Below, one piece after another: positions 9,347-18,194 of a stretch of 56,115 nucleotides of DNA. The notes under the pieces are model-generated. The model did not search any database. It saw only the letters and a program-made list of their open reading frames with translations, and had not been told where the DNA came from. The position numbers and the translations under genes were made by a program. Within the stretch, counting starts at the first letter, position 1. The number at the start of each line of letters is the position of its first letter. Source of the DNA: an uncultured delta proteobacterium (GTDB lineage: Bacteria > Myxococcota_A > Polyangia > Polyangiales > Polyangiaceae); assembly GCA_903906315.1 (NCBI GenBank), contig CAIVJW010000351.1, positions 1 to 56,115 on the forward strand, given 5' to 3'.

Positions 9347-10715
9347 CGTGGCTCCTGCGCTTGTCGCTCGTGTACTCCTCGGACGTGCCGGCCGCGACCA
9401 GCTCGTAGAGGAGCGCGCGCTTGTCCGGGCGCTTGCGCAGGATGCGCCCGAGGCGCTGCACGTGCTCGCGGACCGATCCCGATCCGGAGAGGACGATGGC
9501 CACGTTCGCGGCCGGTACGTCGACGCCCTCGTTCAGCACCTTCGAGGTGACGACCGTGCCGAGCGCGCCCTCGTTGAACGCGGCGAGCGTGCGGCTGCGC
9601 TCCTTCACCTTGGTCTGGTGGGTGATCGCGGGCACGAGGAAGCGCCGCGAGATCGCGTAGACGGTCGCGTTGTCCTCGGTGAAGACGATCGTGCGGTCGT
9701 GCCGGTGCTGGTGCAGCAGCCGCTCGAGCACCGCCAGCTTGCCCGGGGCGGCGAGGGCGAGCGCCTTCTGTCGGCGGTACGCCGCGAACGCGCGGCGCCC
9801 GGTGTCGCTCGCGGAGCTGAGCATCACGAACCGGCCCCAGCCGTCGGGGCTCGACATCCGGATCCCGTTCGCGCGCAGGAAGGCCTTGTACGTCTCGCGG
9901 TCGGCCTCGTACGCCGCGCGCTCCTCGGCCGAGAGCGGGACGTCGAGCCGCACGACCTCGTAGCTCGCGAGGTAGTCCCCGGAGAGGTCGGTGATGTCCT
10001 TGCGGTAGACGACCGGGCCGACGAGCTCCTCGTAGCCTTGACCGTCGGTGCGCTCGGGCGTCGCGGACAGCCCGAGTCGGAAGGGCGCGAGGCACATGCG
10101 CGCCGCCATGGCGTACGACGGGCTCGGCAGGTGGTGGCACTCGTCGAAGACCACGAGCCCGAAGCGCCCGCCGAGCCGATCCATGTGCAGGTGCGCCGAG
10201 TCGTAGGTCGTGACCGTCAGGTCGCGGACCTCGTGGTAGCCGCCCCCGACGATGCCCACGTCGACGCCGAACGCGGCCGCGAGGACGTCGTACCACTGGC
10301 TGAGGAGGTCGAGCGTCGGCACGACGACGAGCGTGCTGCGCTGCTTGGCGAGGATCGCGAGCGTGGCGACGTGGGTCTTGCCCGATCCGGTCGGCAGCAC
10401 GACGACCCCGCGGCCACGCCGGGCCGTCCACGCCTCGAGCGCCTCGCGCTGGTGGGGGTATGGCTCGCGGCGCGCCACCGGCTCGAGCGCGAGCGTCGCG
10501 TAGCCGCGCGCGTCGTCGACGACCTCGAGCTTCTGCGCGTGCAGCCACCGCATGACGGGCGCGTAGTCGCACGCCGGCGCGCGCAGCACCTGATCGCGCG
10601 CGTCGACCACGAGCGACGCCGGGCGCGCGGCCGCCTCCGGCGCGTCGGGCGCGAGCCCCTCGAGCCGGATGGTCCCTCCCTGGAACGAGAGCCGCAACGT
10701 CACTGCGCGCGGCAT
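9333..10715 (-). CDS. XPB-like superfamily 2 DNA helicase
   Basis: This 460-residue helicase has an N-terminal damage-recognition-like region (1-80), a Q-motif-like YPHQREAL, Walker A PTGSGKT at 108-114, a DECHH box at 191-195, SATPERTDG at 217-225 and motif VI HVQRLGRILRKR near 419-429. This is the compact archaeal/bacterial XPB type, not the long eukaryotic TFIIH form. The start is ATG 10715. The next gene on this strand encodes its presumed nuclease partner and overlaps its 3' end. The likely role is unwinding and incision of damaged DNA in the cytoplasm; the location beside peroxide-defence genes fits an oxidative-damage role, which is inference. Confidence 0.9.
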   Translation of the reverse strand: MPRAVTLRLSFQGGTIRLEGLAPDAPEAAARPASLVVDARDQVLRAPACDYAPVMRWLHAQKLEVVDDARGYATLALEPVARREPYPHQREALEAWTARRGRGVVVLPTGSGKTHVATLAILAKQRSTLVVVPTLDLLSQWYDVLAAAFGVDVGIVGGGYHEVRDLTVTTYDSAHLHMDRLGGRFGLVVFDECHHLPSPSYAMAARMCLAPFRLGLSATPERTDGQGYEELVGPVVYRKDITDLSGDYLASYEVVRLDVPLSAEERAAYEADRETYKAFLRANGIRMSSPDGWGRFVMLSSASDTGRRAFAAYRRQKALALAAPGKLAVLERLLHQHRHDRTIVFTEDNATVYAISRRFLVPAITHQTKVKERSRTLAAFNEGALGTVVTSKVLNEGVDVPAANVAIVLSGSGSVREHVQRLGRILRKRPDKRALLYELVAAGTSEEYTSDKRRSHVAYH

Positions 10716-10752
10716 AGCACGGCGCCGCGCGCGTGCGGCGCGGCGGCCGAGA

Positions 10753-11244
10753 TCAGCCGCCGTCGCGCTTGCCCGGGGCCTTCTTTTCGGGGCGCAGTCG
10801 TCGCACGACCTCGAGCGCCTCCTGCACGTGGCGGCGTGGCAAGAGCTGCGACTCGAACACGTGCCGGACGATGCGCTCGCGGTCGACCACGTACGTCACG
10901 CGGCCGGGCAAGAGGCCGAGCAGCTTCAGCGCGCCGAACGCCTCGTGGACGACGAGGTCGGGGTCGGACGCGAGCAGGAACGGCAGCTTGTGTCGCTCGG
11001 CGAACCGTCGGTGGCTCTCGGCCGAGTCGGAGCTCACGCCCACCACCGACGCGCCCGCGTCGACGAAGGCCTCGTAGGCATCTCGGAACCCGCACGCCTC
11101 GAGCGTGCACGCGGGGGTGTCGTCCTTCGGATAGAAGTAGACGACGACCGGCCCTCGCGCGGCGAGGCTCGCGATCGTGACCGGTCCCGATTGCGTGAAC
11201 AGCGTGAGATCGGGGGCGCGGTCGCCGGCGGCGAGGCTCGTCAT
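10753..11244 (-). CDS. bcp: Bcp/PrxQ-type thioredoxin-dependent peroxiredoxin
   Basis: The protein has 163 residues. The peroxidatic Cys46 lies in PACTLEACGFRD and the resolving Cys51 is five residues on, the atypical 2-Cys PrxQ/BCP layout. It would reduce hydrogen peroxide and lipid hydroperoxides using thioredoxin. ATG 11244 is chosen; the same frame is open far upstream through ahpF, but that is a shadow. It lies 152 bases after ahpF on the same strand and 37 bases before the XPB gene, so it may be cotranscribed with either. Confidence 0.93.
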   Translation of the reverse strand: MTSLAAGDRAPDLTLFTQSGPVTIASLAARGPVVVYFYPKDDTPACTLEACGFRDAYEAFVDAGASVVGVSSDSAESHRRFAERHKLPFLLASDPDLVVHEAFGALKLLGLLPGRVTYVVDRERIVRHVFESQLLPRRHVQEALEVVRRLRPEKKAPGKRDGG

Positions 11245-11340
11245 GATCTTCGTGGCTGCGAGCCTACCAGCATGCCTCGCCGCGGTCGGCTTCGCTTCGG
11301 GGATGGCAGCGCGCGCGCGGGTTTGCCCGTCCGCGCAAGA

Positions 11341-11366
11341 CCGTGAGGGGGCGTGACCGCTCACGG
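11341..11366 (-). terminator. Stem-loop downstream of ahpF
   Basis: CCGTGAG (11341-11347) pairs with CTCACGG (11360-11366) about 30 bases after the ahpF stop. There is no T-run, so termination is uncertain. It could partly separate ahpF from bcp. Confidence 0.3.
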
Positions 11367-11396
11367 ACGCTCGCGGTGCCGCTTCCTGGGCGGGTC

Positions 11397-12944
11397 CTAC
11401 GACGCGCGAATGCGGTCCTCGAAGGCAGCCAGCGCCGCCTTCGCGCCCTCGCCCATGGCGATCACGATCTGCTTGTAGGGCACCGTGCTGACGTCGCCGG
11501 CCGCGTAAATCCCCGGCACGCTCGTCCGGCAGCGCGCGTCGATGACGATCTCGCCGGCGCGGTTCGTCTCGACGAGCTCCTTGATGAACGCGCTGTTCGG
11601 CACGAGGCCGATCTGCACGAAAACCCCCGAGATCTCGACGTCGCGCGGCGCCTCGGTCTTCTTGTCCTGGTAGCGCAGCGCGGTGACGCCGTCCGCCCCG
11701 CCGACGATCTCGGTCGTGCGCGCGCTCGTGATCACGGTGACGTTCGGAAGCGCCCGGAGGTTCCTCACGAGCACCGCGTCGGCGCGCAGCTCGTCCAAGA
11801 ACTCGACCAGCGTGACGTGGGCGCAGATGCCGGCCAGGTCGATCGCGGCCTCGACGCCCGAGTTGCCGCCGCCGACGACGGCGACGCGCTTGCCCTTGTA
11901 GAACGGTCCGTCGCAGTGCGGGCAGAACGCCACGCCGCGGCCGAGGTACTCCTTCTCGCCGGGCACGCCGAGCTCCCGCCAGCGCGCGCCGGTGGCCACG
12001 ATCACGACCGGGGTCTCGAGGACCTCGCCGCCCTTGAGGTGGACCTCCTTCTTCTCGCCGTTCGTGACGCGCTCGACCTTGCGGTGCTCGAGGAGCTCGA
12101 TCGGGTAGCTCGCGAGGTGCTTCTGCAGGCTCGCCGAGAGCTGCGGGCCCTCGGTGTAGGGCGTTCCGATGAGGTTCTCGATCCCGCGCGTCTCCTCCAC
12201 CTGCCCGCCGATCTTCGCGGCGACGAGCGCGGTCCGCAGGCCCTTGCGCGCGGAGTAGATGGCCGCCGCGGCCCCGGCCGGGCCGCCGCCCACCACGACC
12301 ACGTCGTACCCGCGCCGCGGTGCCGGGGTGGTGGCCGCCTCGCGGGCGCCGAAGCGCTCCTCGAGCGTGTCGAGCAGGCCCGCGAAGTCGGCCTTCCCCA
12401 CGTGGATCAGGTGATCGCCGTCGTACACCGACGGGACGGCCTGCACCCCGATCGCGCGCACCTCGTCCTCGGCGAGGCCGCCGTCGATCATCGTGTGGCG
12501 CAGGTCGCCGTGCACGAGCGCCATCAGGTTCAGCGCCTGGACCACGTCGGGGCAGCTCGTGCACGAGAGCGAGACGTACGTGCGCAGGTCGATCGGGCCC
12601 GCGAGCCGGCGGACGCGATCGAGGATCGCGTCGTCGGGGCGCCGGCCCTTGCCGTCGGCGTGGAGGACGGCGAGCACCAGCGAGGTGAACTCGTGGCCGC
12701 CGGGGACGCCGCGGAAGCGCACGCCGGTCGGCGCGCCGTCGCGGACGAGGAGGAACTGGACGCCCGGGGTGGACGGGCCCTCGATGACCACGCGGAGCTT
12801 CGGGCTCGCGCTGGCGAGCTTTCGCAGGAGGTCGATCAGCTCGGCCTGCTTCGGGTGGTCGGACGGGCTCGCGACGAAGGTCAGCTCGGCCGAGAGGCCC
12901 GCGAAGTGGGTGCGGAGCTGGTCGAGGATGGCGTCGTCGAGCAT
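11397..12944 (-). CDS. ahpF: Alkyl hydroperoxide reductase subunit F
   Basis: AhpF is the NADH-dependent flavoprotein disulfide reductase that regenerates AhpC. At 515 residues it is full length. The N-terminal double thioredoxin-like domain carries the CTSC redox pair at 128-131, the FAD Rossmann motif is VVVGGGPAG near 216-224, the thioredoxin-reductase-type active site is CPHC at 341-344, and the NADH motif VVGGGNSG spans about 356-363. It lies 100 bases after ahpC on the same strand, giving the usual ahpC-ahpF order. Confidence 0.96.
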   Translation of the reverse strand: MLDDAILDQLRTHFAGLSAELTFVASPSDHPKQAELIDLLRKLASASPKLRVVIEGPSTPGVQFLLVRDGAPTGVRFRGVPGGHEFTSLVLAVLHADGKGRRPDDAILDRVRRLAGPIDLRTYVSLSCTSCPDVVQALNLMALVHGDLRHTMIDGGLAEDEVRAIGVQAVPSVYDGDHLIHVGKADFAGLLDTLEERFGAREAATTPAPRRGYDVVVVGGGPAGAAAAIYSARKGLRTALVAAKIGGQVEETRGIENLIGTPYTEGPQLSASLQKHLASYPIELLEHRKVERVTNGEKKEVHLKGGEVLETPVVIVATGARWRELGVPGEKEYLGRGVAFCPHCDGPFYKGKRVAVVGGGNSGVEAAIDLAGICAHVTLVEFLDELRADAVLVRNLRALPNVTVITSARTTEIVGGADGVTALRYQDKKTEAPRDVEISGVFVQIGLVPNSAFIKELVETNRAGEIVIDARCRTSVPGIYAAGDVSTVPYKQIVIAMGEGAKAALAAFEDRIRAS

Positions 12945-13044
12945 GGCAGTCTCCCGTGAGTCGGCGGTCGGAGAATGGCAGTCGGTCGAGAGCGTCGCGA
13001 CGCGGCCGGGCGCGGGGAGCGCCGGCCGCGCCGCTCCGCGCGGG

Positions 13045-13608
13045 TCAGATCTTTCCGACGAGGTCGAGGCCCGGCTTCAGCGTGGCGGCGCCCGGCGTCC
13101 ACTTCGCGGGGCAGACCTCGCCCGGGTGCGACGCGACGAAGATCGCCGCCTGGATCTTGCGGACGAGCTCCTCGGCGTTGCGGCCGATCGAGTTGTCCTG
13201 GATCTCGGCGAGCTTGATCTTGCCCTCAGGGTTCACGACGAACGTGCCGCGGTAGGCGAGGCCGGCCTCCTCGATGTGCACGCCGAAGAAGCGCGTGAGC
13301 GTGCCCGTCGGGTCCGCGAGCATCGGGTAGTTGATCTTCTTGATGGTGGCGGATGCGTCGTGCCACGCCTTGTGGACGAAGTGCGTGTCGGTGCTGACCG
13401 AGTACACCTCGACGCCGAGCTTCTGGAGCTCCGCGTACTTGTCCGCGAGGTCGCCGAGCTCGGTCGGGCAGACGAAGGTGAAGTCGGCCGGGTAGAAGAA
13501 GAACACCGCCCACTTGCCGAGGACGTCCTTCTCGGTGACCGTCTTGAAGGCGTCGCCGTGATAGGCCTGGACGGAGAACGCGGGGAGACTTGCATTGATG
13601 ATGGTCAT
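13045..13608 (-). CDS. ahpC: Alkyl hydroperoxide reductase subunit C (2-Cys peroxiredoxin)
   Basis: The protein has 187 residues. Peroxidatic Cys47 is in FTFVCPTE and resolving Cys166 is in GEVCPAKW, both as in typical bacterial AhpC. It reduces hydrogen peroxide and organic peroxides and is recycled by the adjacent AhpF. ATG 13608 has AGGAGCG 6 bases upstream. The gene is transcribed away from oxyR, and the inverted repeats in the shared 165-bp gap sit next to a candidate -35 on this strand. Confidence 0.97.
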   Translation of the reverse strand: MTIINASLPAFSVQAYHGDAFKTVTEKDVLGKWAVFFFYPADFTFVCPTELGDLADKYAELQKLGVEVYSVSTDTHFVHKAWHDASATIKKINYPMLADPTGTLTRFFGVHIEEAGLAYRGTFVVNPEGKIKLAEIQDNSIGRNAEELVRKIQAAIFVASHPGEVCPAKWTPGAATLKPGLDLVGKI

Positions 13609-13710
13609 TGGATCGCTCCTGTGAATCGGTGGGTTCGCTCCGGACGTGCGCGGCGCTGCGGGGCGTCGCGGCCCTGTCGGCGGGGCCGTCGCCGGCCTCG
13701 GATGCCAGAG

Positions 13711-13739
13711 GTGTAAGTCGCCGCCGGGCGCATCACCAA
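13711..13739 (-). promoter_or_regulatory. Candidate ahpC promoter
   Basis: Read on the minus strand, TTGGTG (13734-13739) and TTACAC (13711-13716) are spaced by exactly 17 bases. Both hexamers are poor matches to consensus, as expected for a promoter that needs an activator. The inverted repeats assigned to OxyR start only 2 bases upstream of the -35. Confidence 0.4.
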
Positions 13740-13741
13740 CA

Positions 13742-13775
13742 CATCGTTCCGATGGCGGCGATAAGCTCCGCTTAT
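13742..13775. promoter_or_regulatory. Two phased inverted repeats, probable OxyR operator
   Basis: CATCG-TTC-CGATG (13742-13754) and ATAAGC-TCC-GCTTAT (13761-13775) are both perfect inverted repeats. Their centres are 20 bp apart, two helical turns, so they lie on one face of the DNA. The second contains the LysR-type T-N11-A and resembles the ATAG/CTAT half-sites of OxyR. It overlaps the oxyR start codon and therefore could also repress oxyR. Confidence 0.6.
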
Positions 13776-14772
13776 GAGCTCCGCGCCCCACCCGTTCTCA
13801 CTCCGGCAGCTCCAGTACGCCGTCGCCGTCGCGGACACCCTGAGCTTCCGCAAGGCCGCCGAGCGCTGTCACGTGTCGCAGCCGGCGCTCAGCGCGCAGC
13901 TCGCGCAGCTCGAGGAGACGCTCGGCGTCCGGCTGTTCGAGCGCGATCCGCGCCGCGTGCTGCCGACCGAGGCCGGCAAGGACCTCGTCCTGCGATCGCG
14001 CGCGGCGCTCCACGCGGCCGACGAGCTCCTCGCGTCGGCCCACCGCGCGCGCGACCCGCTCTCGGGCCGCCTCCGCATCGGCGTGATCCCGACCATCTCG
14101 CCCTACCTCTTGCCGATCGCGGCGCCTGCGCTCCGCGCCGCGTTCCCGCAGCTCGTCACCGTGTGGGTCGAGGACAAGACCGAGGTGCTCGTCGAGCGCC
14201 TGGGTGCCGGCGCGATCGACGCCGCGCTCCTCGCGCTCGAGGCCGAGATCGGTGACGTCGACCACGAGCGCGTGGCGGAGGACCCGTTCGTGCTCGCGAC
14301 GCGAAAGGACGACCCGCTCGGCGAGGCGTCGGATCGCGGGGCGGCGCTCGCGGACCTCGCGGACGCGGACGTGCTGCTGCTCGACGACGGGCACTGCTTC
14401 CGCGACCAGGCGCTCGCGTTCTGCGCGAAGGCGAACGTGCGCGAGCTCGAGTTTCGCGCGACGAGCCTGTCGACCCTCGTGCAGATGGTCGCCGCGGGCA
14501 GCGGCGTGACGCTGCTGCCGTCGCTCGCCGTCCCCACCGAGGCCGGGCGCGCGGGGCTCCGGGTGCGCCCGTTCGCGGCCCCGGCGCCCAGCCGCACGAT
14601 CGCGCTCGTGTGGCGCAAGCGATCGCCCATCGCGGGCGCGCTGCGGGATCTCGCCCACGCGATCCGCGACGCCTATCCGCGGCCGTCGACGCCCGACGCC
14701 TCGGCCCGCACGCCGGCGGCCGCCCGTCGCCCGCCGCGAGCGCGCGACCGCGCGACCGCGCGACCGGCGTGA
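13774..14772 (+). CDS. oxyR: OxyR, peroxide-sensing LysR-family regulator
   Basis: The protein has 332 residues. The N-terminal LysR helix-turn-helix covers about 8-66 (FRKAAERCHVSQPALSAQL). The peroxide-sensing pair is Cys208 in LLDDGHCFRD and Cys217 in LAFC, nine residues apart as in E. coli Cys199/Cys208. That pair separates OxyR from other LysR regulators. The last 40 residues are a Pro/Ala/Arg-rich tail not usual in the family. Divergent orientation from ahpC and the phased operator support direct control of ahpCF. The start is ATG 13774. Confidence 0.93.
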   Translation: MSSAPHPFSLRQLQYAVAVADTLSFRKAAERCHVSQPALSAQLAQLEETLGVRLFERDPRRVLPTEAGKDLVLRSRAALHAADELLASAHRARDPLSGRLRIGVIPTISPYLLPIAAPALRAAFPQLVTVWVEDKTEVLVERLGAGAIDAALLALEAEIGDVDHERVAEDPFVLATRKDDPLGEASDRGAALADLADADVLLLDDGHCFRDQALAFCAKANVRELEFRATSLSTLVQMVAAGSGVTLLPSLAVPTEAGRAGLRVRPFAAPAPSRTIALVWRKRSPIAGALRDLAHAIRDAYPRPSTPDASARTPAAARRPPRARDRATARPA

Positions 14773-14952
14773 ACCGCGTGGCCCGGGAGCGCGCGCGGTG
14801 TGATCTTGGAGGGCACGCCCGGGCTGGAATGCGGGGTGGTATTGTGCGATCGGCGGCGCTGGTTGGGGCGCGCGCGCTCCGCCTCGCAGCGCACTCCATT
14901 GCGCGATCGGCCGTCGATGGATGCTAGGGTCGGGCCCGGAGGAGATCACGGG

Positions 14953-15432
14953 ATGAGCTCGAATCACCACGCAGCGAGGGCCGCCCTGATCGCCCTCGCG
15001 ACGGCATCGATCGCGACCCTGGCCGGCTGCGGCAAGGACCCGAAGCAGGGGTGCGATGGCCTCGCGGCGGCCGCTAGCGCCGCGGTCGCGGCCGGGAGCG
15101 TCGCGCCGGAGAAGGCCGGGGACGTCGACGGGCTGGTCAAGCAGATCACCGAGGCCCGCGACCGCGTCCACGCGGCCCGCGAGAACCTCGTGAGCACGAC
15201 GATCTCGGTCGACGCCGTGCACCTCGAGCAGCGGCTCGAGTCTCGGGTCGCGCTGCTTCGGAAGGCGTTTGCGCCCGCAGGGGCCGTCGCCTCGGCCGCG
15301 CCCGCCCCGTCCGCCGCCCCCGAAGCGCCGAAGGCTCCCGCCGCGGCCGATTTCGCCGCTCGCCTGAAGGAAAACGCGCGCGCCATCGAGGGCGCGCGCG
15401 ACGAGGCGCTCGCCGGCTGCCTGGCGAAGTAG
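14953..15432 (+). CDS. Small Ala-rich lipoprotein of unknown function
   Basis: The protein has 159 residues. A lipoprotein signal ends in LAGC and is followed by GKDPKQGC. A predicted helical region (about 40-110) leads to an Ala/Pro linker (115-135) and a final helix ending in AGCLAK. GGAGGAG lies about 9 bases before ATG 14953. It stands alone, convergent with the next kinase gene. Nothing points to a specific role; a periplasmic coiled structure is possible. Confidence 0.75.
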   Translation: MSSNHHAARAALIALATASIATLAGCGKDPKQGCDGLAAAASAAVAAGSVAPEKAGDVDGLVKQITEARDRVHAARENLVSTTISVDAVHLEQRLESRVALLRKAFAPAGAVASAAPAPSAAPEAPKAPAAADFAARLKENARAIEGARDEALAGCLAK

Positions 15433-15510
15433 GCGCGTCGCCCGTCCCGCCCGGCGTACGAGGGGCCGGCGGCAGGCTGGCGGGGCCCGCGCGCGGCCCT
15501 GCGCGGAGGC

Positions 15511-17928
15511 CTACGGCGTGGCGGCGAGGCGTGGCTCCGCGGCGATGGCCGCGTCGAGCGCGGCGAGCGCTCCGGGGAAATCGAAGTCCTCGAGCCGGGC
15601 GGCGATCACCGCGGTGGCGTCACCGAGGACCGGCGCCAGGGCTGATCGCCCGTCGGTGAAGAGATCGATCGCGGCGGTGTCGTCCATCGCCAGGAGCGCG
15701 TGCAGGCGCTGGGCGACGCTGGAGGACCGGGGCCAGTCGACGGGGGGCGGGGGCGGCGCTTGCGTGTCCTGGACCGCGGCGCGCATCGCGGGGATCGCCA
15801 GGTCGAGCTCGGCGATGACGGCGGCGACGGCCGCCCGCGCCTCGTCGGTCGCGCCCGATCGCGCGGCGGCCTCGAGCGTCTTGACGAGCGCCGCGAGCCG
15901 CGTCGCGCTCACGTTGCCGGCCGCGCCCTTGAGCGAGTGCGCCGTCGTCGCGATCGCCGCGAGGTCGCCCCTCTCCGCGAGGTCGCGGAGGCGCGCGCCT
16001 TCGCCCCCGTGGCGCTCCACGAAGACGCGCAGCACCCGCGCGTACACCGAGGGGTCCCCGCCCAGGCGATCGAGGCCCTCCTCCGCGTCGATCCCGGGCA
16101 CCGCGAAGATCCGATCGAGGAGATCGCTCGATGCGCTGGAGGCGCCGTCCCCGCGCTGCGCCTCGAGCGTCGTCGGGTCGTGCGGGCGCTCCCCGAGCCA
16201 CCGCACGATCGCGCCGAACAGCCGATCCGGATCGACCGGTTTGCCGAGGTGATCGTCCATCCCGGCCGCGAAGCAGCGCGCGCGGTCGTCCGTCGACGCA
16301 TCGGCCGTCATCGCGACGATCGGCACCGCGCCCATCCCCGGCAGCGCGCGGATGGCCCGGGTCGCGTCGATCCCGTCGATTTCGGGCATCTGCACGTCCA
16401 TCAGGATGAGGTCGTAGCGCAGCGACCGCGCGAGCTCGACGGCCTCCCGGCCGTTCACCGCGCAGTCGACCTCGATCCCGACGCCGCGCAGCAGCTCGAC
16501 CGCGACCTCGCGGCTGACGGGGTCGTCCTCCGCCAGCAGGACCGCTGCGCCCCGCGCCGCCGCGAGGGCCCGCTCGGCGTCGCCGCGGCTGGCCTTCGCG
16601 ACGTGCGGCCCGCGTGGTCGCGCGTCGAGGTCCGCGAGGCCGGCGCCCGGCTCCGCGCGGCGGAGCGGGATCTCGATCCAGAACGTGCTGCCTCGCGCGA
16701 CCTCGCTCTCGACCCCGAGGGTGCCGCCCATCTGGGCGACGAGGCGCCGCGAGATGGCGAGCCCGAGGCCGGTGCCGCCGTACTCGCGCGTCGCCGAGCC
16801 GTCGCCTTGCTCGAACGCCTGGAAGATGCGCGCGCGGTCCTCGGGAGCGATCCCGATGCCCGTGTCCTCGACCTCGAACCGGGCCAGGTCGGCCTCGCCG
16901 TCCGCGCCGACCGTCCGCGCTCGCACGGTGACGGTGCCGCGCGGCGTGAACTTCAGCGCGTTCGAGACGAAGTGCTCGAGCACCTGACGGAGCCGCGGGC
17001 CGTCGCCGCGCAGCTGCGCCGGGAACCCCGCGACGTCGAACACGAGCGCGAGCCCGCTCGCCGCAGCCTTCTCGCCGCTGCGGCTCGCGATGGCCTCGAA
17101 CACCTCGTCGACGCGGAACGAGAGGTCCTCGAGCGCGAGGTCGCCCACTACGAGTTTCGAGAAATCCAGCAGATCGTCGAGTATCTGTAGAAGGTCGCTC
17201 GCGGCCTCGGTCACCCTGGCGAGCTGCTCGCGCTGCCGGACGCTCAGGGGCTCGCGCCCCACGAGGTGCGCGAAGCCGACGATCGCGTTCATCGGCGTGC
17301 GAAACTCGTGGCTCATGTTGCGGAGGAAGGCGTCCTTCGCCTCGTTCGCCGCCTTCGCGGCGGCCTTCGCGGACGCGAGCTCCGCCTCGATCGCGCCCTC
17401 GTCCGAGCGGCTCGCCACCGCGGAGAAGAGCCGGTCGCGCACGCTCGCGAGGCGCGCCGCGACGATCTCGATGAGCTCGCGCTCCTCTCGCAAGAACGGC
17501 CCCTCGTCCGCCGCCGGCCGCGCTTCGCGGTAAGCGACCGTCACCCGGGCCTCCGTGCCGTCGGCCGCGCGGGCTACCGCCGTCTGCATCCACGCCGTCT
17601 CGACGAAGCCGTCGCTCGCGACCCGCTCCGACCCCTGCTCGACGCACGCGGTGGCGATCTCGGGGTACTGCCACCCGCCCGGGAGGATCGCGGCGACCTC
17701 CCGCATCATCGCTCGCTCCGTGGTGTCGAGCGCCTCCGTCGCGCGGACGACCGCGTGGAGGCAGCGGAGCGCCGTCATCCGACCGCCGATCGCGTCCGGC
17801 CGTCGCTCGGTCCGCGAGCACCGCTGCGGCACGCGATCGGCGCGCGGCTCGTCCGCGTCGTCGACGGCGGTCCCGGGGGCGTGCAGCGGGGGGAGGGCGC
17901 GGAGGAGGCGCTCATTGGATCGGGTCAA
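15511..17928 (-). CDS. Hybrid histidine kinase with receiver and HPt domains
   Basis: Up to 805 residues. An N-terminal sensor module at about 52-165 contains GGWQYPEIATAC, a soluble module often seen ahead of kinases. HisKA follows with His207 in MSHEFRTPMN, then an ATPase domain (N box near 322-326, [15 protein letters not shown] at 384-390), a receiver with Asp511 in LMDVQMPEIDG, and an HPt domain with His664 in AHSLKGAAGN. A full phosphorelay chain is thus within one protein. There are no membrane helices, so it is cytoplasmic. TTG 17928 is taken because third positions stay about 90% GC up to it; ATG 17778 is the main alternative and would give 755 residues. Confidence 0.9.
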   Translation of the reverse strand: MTRSNERLLRALPPLHAPGTAVDDADEPRADRVPQRCSRTERRPDAIGGRMTALRCLHAVVRATEALDTTERAMMREVAAILPGGWQYPEIATACVEQGSERVASDGFVETAWMQTAVARAADGTEARVTVAYREARPAADEGPFLREERELIEIVAARLASVRDRLFSAVASRSDEGAIEAELASAKAAAKAANEAKDAFLRNMSHEFRTPMNAIVGFAHLVGREPLSVRQREQLARVTEAASDLLQILDDLLDFSKLVVGDLALEDLSFRVDEVFEAIASRSGEKAAASGLALVFDVAGFPAQLRGDGPRLRQVLEHFVSNALKFTPRGTVTVRARTVGADGEADLARFEVEDTGIGIAPEDRARIFQAFEQGDGSATREYGGTGLGLAISRRLVAQMGGTLGVESEVARGSTFWIEIPLRRAEPGAGLADLDARPRGPHVAKASRGDAERALAAARGAAVLLAEDDPVSREVAVELLRGVGIEVDCAVNGREAVELARSLRYDLILMDVQMPEIDGIDATRAIRALPGMGAVPIVAMTADASTDDRARCFAAGMDDHLGKPVDPDRLFGAIVRWLGERPHDPTTLEAQRGDGASSASSDLLDRIFAVPGIDAEEGLDRLGGDPSVYARVLRVFVERHGGEGARLRDLAERGDLAAIATTAHSLKGAAGNVSATRLAALVKTLEAAARSGATDEARAAVAAVIAELDLAIPAMRAAVQDTQAPPPPPVDWPRSSSVAQRLHALLAMDDTAAIDLFTDGRSALAPVLGDATAVIAARLEDFDFPGALAALDAAIAAEPRLAATP

Positions 17929-18194
17929 GCGTGCGAGGCGCGCGCGCCGCGTCGCGCGGCTGCTGGCTCACTCGGCGAGGACCACGCTAGCACCATCCGG
18001 GGGCATCGACAGCGCGGCCTTCCCGCGCCTCCGTCGCGCCGAGGCGCCCGCCGATCGCGAGGCGTGCCAGTCGGATCGCCGGGCCGTTCCGGGGGTCACG
18101 ACCGCCCTCGGCGCGGTCGCGATCGCAGCGCCCCGGGGGGATCGCCGTCGACCCCCCTTCAGGGCTCCGGCGCCCCCGACGAGCTTCCGTGGCT

